Source: Chloroflexota bacterium (GTDB lineage: Bacteria > Chloroflexota > UBA6077). From it: a stretch of 26,261 nucleotides of DNA. The notes under the pieces are model-generated. The model did not search any database, had not been told where the DNA came from, and saw only the letters and a program-made list of their open reading frames with translations. Positions 20,599 through 26,261 of this stretch are shown in pieces. The stretch is from the NCBI GenBank assembly GCA_021845945.1, contig JAJZRD010000031.1, positions 1 through 26,261 on the forward strand, written 5' to 3'. The first letter of the stretch is position 1; the number at the start of each line of letters is the position of its first letter. Made by a program: the position numbers and the translations under genes.

Positions 20599-22260
20599 TC
20601 AAACCTTCAGCATGGCTCCGTCGGAGGCCGAAGTGGCCAGCCGTCGGTATACCCCCAGCCAGCCGGGAGCCGGCTTCTGCGGATGCTGCACGATTGCCAA
20701 TCGTCGGGCGATTTCCATCTCGTCCAGTTCGAGAGTGAGGGTGCGGGCCGGGATGTCCACCGCGATGACGTCGCCGTCCTGCACCGCGGCGAGCGGCCCT
20801 CCCATGTAGGCCTCGGGGCTGACGTGGCCCACTGCCGGGCCCTTGGTGGCGCCGGAGAAGCGCCCGTCGGTGATCAGGGCGACGCTGTCGTCCAGCTTCT
20901 TCCCGCACAGGCTTGCCATGAAGGTCTCCAGGTGGGGCATGCCAGGAGATCCGCAGGGGCCCTCGTACCGAATCACCACCACGCTCCCCGGCTGGATCCT
21001 TCCATCCAGCAACGCCTGCCACCCCTCGGCCTCGCTATTGAACACCATCGCCGGGCCCCGGTGGCGCAGCATGTCGGGCTTGACGGCAGCGTGCTTGACC
21101 ACCGCGCCCTCGGGAGCCAGGTTGCCCCGCAACACCGCGAGGCCTCCCTCTCGATCCAGCGGCTTCTCCAGGGTGGCAATCACCTCGGGCCGCTTCCTGG
21201 CCGCCCCGGCCACGTTCTCAGCGACAGTGCTGCCGGTAACGGTGGGCTGATCTCCGTGGAGGAGAGGTAGCATCTCCCTCAACAGGGCGGACAACCCCCC
21301 GGCGGTGTCGAAGTCGGCGAGGGTGAATCGACCGGAGGGGAAGAGGCGACACAGGTAGGGGGTTTCCCGACTCAGCCGGTCGAAGTCGTCCAGGGCCAGA
21401 GGGATGCCAACCTCCCGAGCTATGGCGATCAGGTGCATGATGGCATTGGTGGAACCACCGAAGGCCATTTGGGCCCGAATGGCGTTCTCGATCCCGTGGG
21501 CGTTGATCATGTGGCGGGCGGTTACGCCGTCGCGCACCAGGGCCACGGCCCGCTCGCCGGCCTCCCGGGCCAGTCGCAGCAGCCGGCCGTCGGTCGCGCT
21601 CACCGTGGAGTTCCCCGGCAACGAGAGCCCCATGGTCTCGGCCAGGGCGCACATGGTGTTGGCGGTGCCCATGAAGGGGCACGCGCCGACGCCTGGACAG
21701 GCGGTATCCACCAGGTGGTCGTAATCGGCCTGGGTGAGCCGTCCCTCCAGCAGTTGGGGATACTTCTCCTTGGTAGCCGAGATGGTGACCATCTCCCCGT
21801 GAAAGTCGCCCGGTACCATGTAGCCGCCGGTGACGATGATGGTGGGTAAGTCCAAGCGTGCCGCCGCCTGGATCATTCCCGGCACCACCTTGTCACAGGT
21901 GCCCAGCAGCACCATGCCGTCCACCCAGTTGCCCTCGGCCATGGTCTCTATCTCGGCCGCCAGCAGGTCTCGGGAGGGCAAGGTATAGCGGTCGCCCGGG
22001 TGGTTGGAGCACATACCGTCGCAGATGCCGGTGACGGGCATTTCCAGGGGCAGCCCTCCGGCGGCCCAAACGCCGGCCTTCACAGCCTGGGCCACACTGT
22101 TCAGGTGGAAGTGGCCGGGGTTAGCCTCGTTCCAGCTGTTGAAGATACCGACGATGGGGCGCCCCGTGGCATCCCGGTCGTATCCCTCCGCTCGGAGGAG
22201 GGCCACGCGGTGGGCGATAGACTCCGCGCCGATCGCCTGGCTACGCAGGATTCTGGACAT
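20599..22260 (-). CDS. ilvD: IlvD/Edd-family dehydratase, divergent (hydroxy- or sugar-acid dehydratase)
   Basis: The 553-residue enzyme belongs to the iron-sulfur dehydratases that remove water from 2,3-dihydroxy acids or sugar acids. Family motifs are NSWNEANPGHFHLN (41-54), GTCDKVVPGM (C122), ACPGVGACPFMGTANTM (C188, C194), FGGSTNAIMHL, GSPGMPHLETF, and TDGRFSGATKGPAVGHVSPE near the end. The first cluster cysteine of 2Fe-2S types (TPCN) is glycine here (NPGH), as in 4Fe-4S enzymes. The usual VSDGI..GH.GM motif reads ICDGMCSNHPGDRYTLPSRD (79-98), adding C80 and C84. This is unlike ordinary branched-chain IlvD and points to a specialised subfamily. No ilvB/C/E genes are nearby; it sits between a zinc dehydrogenase and the AroE-like gene. 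AAGG lies 6 bases before the ATG. Confidence 0.9.
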   Translation of the reverse strand: MSRILRSQAIGAESIAHRVALLRAEGYDRDATGRPIVGIFNSWNEANPGHFHLNSVAQAVKAGVWAAGGLPLEMPVTGICDGMCSNHPGDRYTLPSRDLLAAEIETMAEGNWVDGMVLLGTCDKVVPGMIQAAARLDLPTIIVTGGYMVPGDFHGEMVTISATKEKYPQLLEGRLTQADYDHLVDTACPGVGACPFMGTANTMCALAETMGLSLPGNSTVSATDGRLLRLAREAGERAVALVRDGVTARHMINAHGIENAIRAQMAFGGSTNAIMHLIAIAREVGIPLALDDFDRLSRETPYLCRLFPSGRFTLADFDTAGGLSALLREMLPLLHGDQPTVTGSTVAENVAGAARKRPEVIATLEKPLDREGGLAVLRGNLAPEGAVVKHAAVKPDMLRHRGPAMVFNSEAEGWQALLDGRIQPGSVVVIRYEGPCGSPGMPHLETFMASLCGKKLDDSVALITDGRFSGATKGPAVGHVSPEAYMGGPLAAVQDGDVIAVDIPARTLTLELDEMEIARRLAIVQHPQKPAPGWLGVYRRLATSASDGAMLKV

Positions 22261-22306
22261 CTGTTACCTTCCCTACTTTCTCCATCCACCTCGGGGCACG
22301 TTTCCC

Positions 22307-22364
22307 GTTCTGGGTTCTGAGTTCTGGGCCGCGTTCTCAGAACCCAGAACTCAGAACCCAGAAC
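22307..22364. repeat. Perfect 22-bp inverted repeat built from GTTCTG(A/G) heptamers
   Basis: Arms at 22307-22328 and 22343-22364 are exact reverse complements separated by 14 bases. Each arm is made of GTTCTGG/GTTCTGA heptamers, and the right side continues for part of another unit. It lies in the gap (22261-22375) between the zinc dehydrogenase and the IlvD-like gene, starting 12 bases after the dehydrogenase stop on the transcript, so it could form a very stable hairpin within the operon message. Confidence 0.93.
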
Positions 22365-22375
22365 TCAGAACTGGC

Positions 22376-23467
22376 TCAGGGGATGATTACCGCCTTCACG
22401 GCCGACCGGTTCTCCACCATCTCGAGGGCCTCGGTCGCTTCCGAGAGGGGGAACCGGTGGGTCACCAGGGCGCCGAAGGTCGCCGGGTCCTGGGTGACCA
22501 GGCTGACGGCCTGGCGCAGATGGCGGGTGTCGCTGACCCATACCCCCTGCAGGTGGAGGTTCTTGCGAGCGAGATCCCGGAAGACCTCGAAGGGCACCAT
22601 TTCCCGGGGCTCGGCGATGCCCGCCACGGCGTACGCACCGCCTGTCCTGATCAGGGAAGGGGCTTCCTGGAAGGCCTCCACGGTCCCCGAGGCCTCGATG
22701 GCCAGGTCGACACCCCGGCCGTTGGTCAAGTCCATTATCAAAGCCCGCCGCTCCTCCTGGTTCAACCGTCTCCGGTTGACCAGGGTTGTGGCGCCGAAGC
22801 CGCGGCACATCTCGAGGCGGCTTTCGGTGCCGCCAATTACGATGACTTGTCCCGCGCCCCCTGCCCGCGCAAAGGCCACGGCGAAGATCCCCAGAGGACC
22901 GACCCCCTGGATCAGCACCGTATCGCCCGGGTGGCATGGGCACAGATCGAAGGCGTGAGCGGTGGTGGCACCGGAGCAGGAGGCGGCCACCAGTAGCTCG
23001 GGTGCCACCCCCTTCGGGGCCAGCAAGATGTCGGTGTTGGGGTGGAGCAGCAGGTGGTCGGCGTAGCAGCCATTCAGATGGGTTCCCTCGTCGAACGAAC
23101 GGTGGATACCGTAAGCCCAGCGAGAAGGGCAGAGCGATGGCTGCCGGTCCACGGTGCACCAGTAGCAGTGGCCGCACACCACGCCTCGGTTCCAGATGAC
23201 CAGATCTCCTGGTCTCAACGGCTGGCCGTCCACCGTTTTCTTGGATCCGCCGATCTCCACCACCTGCCCCACTCCCTCGTGGCCCAGGGTGATGGGCAGA
23301 GGGGTGCGTGGGTCCTGCCCTCGCCACATGTGGACGTCGGAGCCGCAAACCCCTGCGGCCAGGATTCGCACCAGCGTTTCTCCCGGCCCCGGGGTCGGGA
23401 TAGGGACTTCTCTCAAGGCAAGGGGCTCGTTGAAAGCGGTCAGGACTGCAACCCTTGCGGTGTTCAA
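22376..23467 (-). CDS. Zinc-dependent medium-chain dehydrogenase
   Basis: From the TTG at 23467 the product has 363 residues; AGGAGG lies 7 bases upstream and decides this start. Longer in-frame starts up to 23692 give low-complexity sequence that is not part of the fold and overlap the GH88 gene. Catalytic zinc ligands are C41 (GVCGSDVH), H63 and E64 (LGHEGVG). The structural zinc cysteines are C98, C101, C104 and C113 (CGHCYWC...C). The nucleotide loop is IQGVGPLGIFA. The family is the same as 18654-19679, but the two are clearly different proteins. A hydrophobic substrate pocket or substrate cannot be deduced. The gene follows GH88 by 77 bases in the same operon and probably oxidises or reduces a sugar-derived hydroxyl. 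Confidence 0.92.
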   Translation of the reverse strand: MNTARVAVLTAFNEPLALREVPIPTPGPGETLVRILAAGVCGSDVHMWRGQDPRTPLPITLGHEGVGQVVEIGGSKKTVDGQPLRPGDLVIWNRGVVCGHCYWCTVDRQPSLCPSRWAYGIHRSFDEGTHLNGCYADHLLLHPNTDILLAPKGVAPELLVAASCSGATTAHAFDLCPCHPGDTVLIQGVGPLGIFAVAFARAGGAGQVIVIGGTESRLEMCRGFGATTLVNRRRLNQEERRALIMDLTNGRGVDLAIEASGTVEAFQEAPSLIRTGGAYAVAGIAEPREMVPFEVFRDLARKNLHLQGVWVSDTRHLRQAVSLVTQDPATFGALVTHRFPLSEATEALEMVENRSAVKAVIIP

Positions 23468-23544
23468 GCTGTCTCCTCCTGCATAACTACCATGACTGCA
23501 GATGGCGATGGCGTCTCGGGGCCTGCCATCCCTCCCGGGGGCTC

Positions 23545-24933
23545 CTACGCGACCGCTGCACGGAAGAAGGCCAGGTAGGGACGTCCCGTCGCCTCGCGCC
23601 ACAGCATCAGGGCCAGCTCCCGCAGATGGTAGTCCCCCCACATGCAGGACTCCCCGTTGGGGATTCGGGAGCCCGCGGGTATGTGGTCCCATCCGTTGGG
23701 TCGATGGTAGATGGAGTGGAGCAGCAACCCCTGGTGCTCCTCTCTCTCGGAGAGATAGGGTGAGCCCAGCAGGGTGCCGGCAACGGCGAGCCCGGCCTGC
23801 CGGTATCGTTGGGCCTCGCCGGCTTCCTGGTGGCGCTCCAGGTAGCGGGCCAGCCGCAGCAACCCCTGGGCGGCGATGGCCGCGGCAGAGCTATCCACCG
23901 GCTCGTAGCCGTTGAAGGGATCCGCTGGACGATCGAGGTAATCGCCCATCTGGGCCAGCCCAGGGGCGCCGGTGTCCCAGTAGGGCACCCCGTCGGTCGG
24001 GCTGTTCTCCAGATAGAAGTCCGCCGTGGCCCGGGCGGCCCGCAGCATCATCGCCTCGACCCTCGCCCTGCCGCCCATGGGGATCAGCTGCTCTTCGGGT
24101 AGGGCCTCCAGGAACTCCAACTGCTCCGGGTAGCCCAGGACCGCCCAGGCCAGCCCTCGGGTCCAGGTGGTGAAGGGGGAGTAGCCCTGTTGGGTGGATG
24201 GACAGCGGAAGCTACCGTCGTCGACGTTGAAGAGGGCCTCGTGGGCCGTTCGTCCCCGCACGTCGTAGGCATCGCGACCTTCGCCATAGTAGACGATAAA
24301 GCGGGCAGTCGTCTCGGCGTGCTGGACCAGCCGCTCCAGCAGGGAGATGCGGCGATCCCTCTCGCCCATCAGGACGTGGCCCAACCGGTGGGCGAGGGCA
24401 AGAGAGCGCAGCGAGCGCATGGTGTCGACGAAGAGGGAGTGCGAGCCGTTGAAGGAGTAGATGTATCCGAGACCCTCGGCGACGTTCGTCCAGCGGGCCG
24501 CCTGCACCGCGCCGGAGACCTTGAGGGCCAGGGTGTAGAACTGCCTCTCCCCCTCGTCCTCCTCGATGCGGCCCTCGTTCATCAGCCGGAGCAGGTTACC
24601 GTATGTGGAGACGTTGTTGAAGCCGTGGTCGTGGACCCCGACGTGGCTCACGTGGGGGGCCATCAGCTCCACCGTCTGGCGACGGCCGAGATCCAGAGAC
24701 TCCCTGTCGCCCGTGGCGTCGAACTGCAGTATCGCCGCGCCGACCTGGAAGCCCTGGGTCCACTCGGTCCACCCCCGACTGGTGTACCGGCCTTCGATGG
24801 TGTAGACCGGTGTTCCGTTGGCGGGGTTCCAGTACTTCTCGATCGATAGGATCTTGCGGGCGGACAGATCGAAGAGATGCTCTAGCTTGGGACGAAGTCT
24901 CTCCGGGGTGACGGAGGGGTCGATCCTGATCAC
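23545..24933 (-). CDS. Glycoside hydrolase family 88/105-like (unsaturated uronyl hydrolase)
   Basis: This 462-residue protein has the (alpha/alpha)6-barrel pattern of hydrolases that cleave unsaturated uronic acids made by polysaccharide lyases, by hydrating the 4,5 double bond. Catalytic candidates are D102 (VGVHDHGF) and D170 (SLFVDTMRSL), matching the two aspartates of Bacillus UGL. Other matches are QGYSPFTTWTRGLAWAVLG, VDSSAAAIAAQGLLRLA, and the late PNGESCMWGDYHLREL. There is no signal peptide, so it acts on imported oligosaccharides in the cytoplasm. I chose GTG 24933, with GGAGG 8 bases upstream; a TTG at 24948 is possible. It follows lacI by 63 bases and is the first enzyme gene of the operon. 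The family includes GH88 and GH105, and I cannot tell which uronate-containing glycan is used. No lyase is in the window. Confidence 0.9.
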   Translation of the reverse strand: MIRIDPSVTPERLRPKLEHLFDLSARKILSIEKYWNPANGTPVYTIEGRYTSRGWTEWTQGFQVGAAILQFDATGDRESLDLGRRQTVELMAPHVSHVGVHDHGFNNVSTYGNLLRLMNEGRIEEDEGERQFYTLALKVSGAVQAARWTNVAEGLGYIYSFNGSHSLFVDTMRSLRSLALAHRLGHVLMGERDRRISLLERLVQHAETTARFIVYYGEGRDAYDVRGRTAHEALFNVDDGSFRCPSTQQGYSPFTTWTRGLAWAVLGYPEQLEFLEALPEEQLIPMGGRARVEAMMLRAARATADFYLENSPTDGVPYWDTGAPGLAQMGDYLDRPADPFNGYEPVDSSAAAIAAQGLLRLARYLERHQEAGEAQRYRQAGLAVAGTLLGSPYLSEREEHQGLLLHSIYHRPNGWDHIPAGSRIPNGESCMWGDYHLRELALMLWREATGRPYLAFFRAAVA

Positions 24934-24996
24934 GCGGAGTACCTCCAAGGAAGCTCCGGTTGCCCATGGGCAGACCGGGCCATCGATTCATCTCAT

Positions 24997-26010
24997 TCAG
25001 GAGGGATCGGTTGGAGACGAGACCGTGGACTCCCGCACCACCAGCTCGCCCCGGACCAGTACCGACACCCGCTCTTCCTGACCAGTCTTGACCTGCTTCA
25101 GCAGCAGTTCGGCGGCCATCTGGCCGATTCGCCGCAGGGAGAGGTGGACGGTCGTGAGGGGCGGGAATGTCTCGGAGGCCGAGGCGATGTCGTTGAAGCC
25201 GGCGACGGCTATATCCTCCGGAACGCGCAGCTCCCGACGTCGGGCCTCCCGCAGGACTCCCAGGGCCATCTGGTCGTTGGCGGCAAAGAGTGCCGTGGGG
25301 ACAGACGGGCTTTCCAGCAACTGTCGGAGCCCTCTTGACCCGCCCTCGGTGGAGAAGTCGCCCTCCACCACCAGCCTCTCCTCAACGGCCAAACGGTGGC
25401 GCGCCATAGCCTGCCTGAAACCCTCCAGCCGGTCGGTGGCTGTAGCCGAGGTGAGGGGGCCGCTGAGGAAGGCGATTCGGCGATGGCCCAGGCCGATCAG
25501 ATGCTCGGTCGCGTCGATGGCCCCCTGGACGTTGTCGATCTGCACCGAGGAGAAGGGAAGCTCGTGGCGTCCGATCACCACGATGGGCGCGGGGTGGCTC
25601 ACCAGGTCTGCCAGGTGGGCCTCTCGGTTGATGCCGCCACCGGTGAGGATGATGCTTGCCCTCATGGCCCGCAGCTCCTCCACGTACCTCCGCTCCCTGG
25701 CCGGATCCCGGTCGGTGTTGCACAGCACTACCAGGTAGCCTGCCCCACTGGCCAGATCCTCGACTCCCCGTGCTATCTCCACGAAATAGGGGTCTCGTAT
25801 GTCTGGGATCACCAGTCCGATGAGCCGGAAGTCGCCCTTAGATAGCCCTCGGGCGTAGGCGTTGGCGGTGAAATCCAACTCCTGGGCAGCCTGCAGTACC
25901 CGCTGCCGGACCTCGGCGGCCACGGGATGGTCGCTGCCACCGAGGACTCGGGAGGCGGTGGTTGCCGAAACGCCCGCTCGTCGGGCGACGTCACGGATGG
26001 TCGGGCTCAT
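24997..26010 (-). CDS. LacI-family transcriptional regulator
   Basis: The 337-residue protein has the LacI helix-turn-helix (TIRDVARRAGVSATTASRVLGG, residues 4-25 or so), the hinge helix ANAYARGLSKG with the minor-groove leucine, and a periplasmic-binding-protein-like effector domain starting RLIGLVIPDIRDPYF and ending near the TVHLSLRRIGQMAAELLL helix. The start at 26010 follows AAGGAG by 4 bases; an upstream ATG (26085) would put the operator inside the gene. It is the first gene of the operon, behind a TTGACA-17-TATCAT promoter whose start region holds a GGAAACCGGTTGCC palindrome, so autoregulation and control of the downstream catabolic genes are likely. The inducer is unknown; a sugar or sugar acid from the pathway is the natural guess. 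Confidence 0.95.
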   Translation of the reverse strand: MSPTIRDVARRAGVSATTASRVLGGSDHPVAAEVRQRVLQAAQELDFTANAYARGLSKGDFRLIGLVIPDIRDPYFVEIARGVEDLASGAGYLVVLCNTDRDPARERRYVEELRAMRASIILTGGGINREAHLADLVSHPAPIVVIGRHELPFSSVQIDNVQGAIDATEHLIGLGHRRIAFLSGPLTSATATDRLEGFRQAMARHRLAVEERLVVEGDFSTEGGSRGLRQLLESPSVPTALFAANDQMALGVLREARRRELRVPEDIAVAGFNDIASASETFPPLTTVHLSLRRIGQMAAELLLKQVKTGQEERVSVLVRGELVVRESTVSSPTDPS

Positions 26011-26080
26011 GGCTCTCCTTGGTGGGCAACGTGTGGGATTCCTTGTCCACTCAGGGGTGGATGGGCACCCCTTCGGCTGT

Positions 26081-26094
26081 GGCAACCGGTTTCC
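26081..26094 (-). promoter_or_regulatory. LacI-type operator in front of lacI
   Basis: The 14-bp sequence GGAAACCGGTTGCC (minus strand) is a palindrome with one mismatched pair and the AACCGGTT core typical of LacI/GalR-family operators. It begins 5 bases downstream of the -10 box, over the expected transcription start, where binding would block initiation. I found no second intergenic copy of this core. Confidence 0.72.
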
Positions 26095-26099
26095 ATTCC

Positions 26100-26128
26100 A
26101 TGATAGGTGAGGCTTGGGCGGCTGTCAA
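26100..26128 (-). promoter_or_regulatory. Strong sigma-70-type promoter of the lacI/catabolic operon
   Basis: On the minus strand a perfect TTGACA (26123-26128), a 17-base spacer and TATCAT (26100-26105, 5 of 6) form a near-consensus promoter. Transcription should start near 26093, leaving a leader of about 80 bases before the lacI ATG. The remaining 26129-26261 is purine-rich and shows no gene. Confidence 0.82.
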
Positions 26129-26261
26129 TGTCCGCGGGCTAAGGGCTTACGCAGCGGGTGGGAGAAGGGGATCGAGGAGAGAGTAGGGGGATGTTGCCAG
26201 GAGAGGGGGCTTGGGCACGCTGGATTGGGGTTGGCGGGAGTTTTTCGAGGTGGGGGAGTGG

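Noticed and set aside
20599..22260. Branched-chain amino acid biosynthesis role for the IlvD-like gene
   Set aside because: No ilv or leu genes are nearby, motif changes are marked, and the operon is catabolic; not fully excluded.
23468..23692. Longer start for the zinc dehydrogenase (75 extra residues)
   Set aside because: The extension overlaps the GH88 coding end and matches no dehydrogenase fold; TTG 23467 has AGGAGG at 7 bases.
26011..26085. Longer start for the LacI regulator
   Set aside because: The extra residues precede the helix-turn-helix, overlap the operator, and lack a ribosome site; ATG 26010 has AAGGAG.

Overview
The window is 26.3 kb of high-GC bacterial chromosome. It most likely comes from a Chloroflexota lineage. 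That is an inference from three things: a LysM membrane protein with a cysteine-rich N-terminal segment, four-subunit pyruvate:ferredoxin oxidoreductase genes, and many short intergenic inverted repeats, including heptanucleotide arrays. I see no rRNA, tRNA, CRISPR array, transposase or phage gene. Almost every gene lies on the minus strand; the cohesin-domain protein is the exception.

Left third (1-6310, minus): a surface polysaccharide module. In transcription order it holds an ABC-2 permease (Wzm type), its ATPase with a C-terminal carbohydrate-binding domain (Wzt type), a LysM membrane protein, a Wzz/tyrosine-kinase fusion, a PHP-type tyrosine phosphatase (CpsB), and the start of a second Wzz protein cut by the window edge. 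The ATPase carries a heptanucleotide repeat inside its reading frame and has an unclear start codon. A divergent plus-strand gene (6680-8911) encodes a secreted cohesin-domain protein with its own clear promoter.

Middle (8912-13900, minus): a repeat-rich stretch with two small uncharacterised genes, a MoaD/ThiS-type sulfur carrier, and a porC-porD-porA-porB operon for pyruvate (or 2-oxoacid):ferredoxin oxidoreductase. Small repeat elements sit between porC and porD and between porA and porB.

Right half (14041-26128, minus): one long run of catabolic genes. It starts from a near-consensus promoter with a LacI-type operator, followed by a LacI-family regulator, a GH88 unsaturated-uronyl hydrolase, a zinc dehydrogenase, an IlvD/Edd dehydratase with an unusual motif, an AroE-like dehydrogenase with NAD-type features, a second zinc dehydrogenase, an Old-Yellow-Enzyme barrel with a 4Fe-4S motif but no NAD(P)H/FAD domain, and a TRAP transporter (P, Q, M). 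A strong hairpin follows dctM. This looks like regulated uptake and breakdown of a uronate- or cyclitol-type acid. I cannot match the gene combination to a described pathway, and it is the best candidate here for something new.

A recurrent theme is that palindromic or heptameric repeats sit exactly at gene ends. In at least three genes (wzt, porC, aroE-like) the stop codon lies inside a repeat element.
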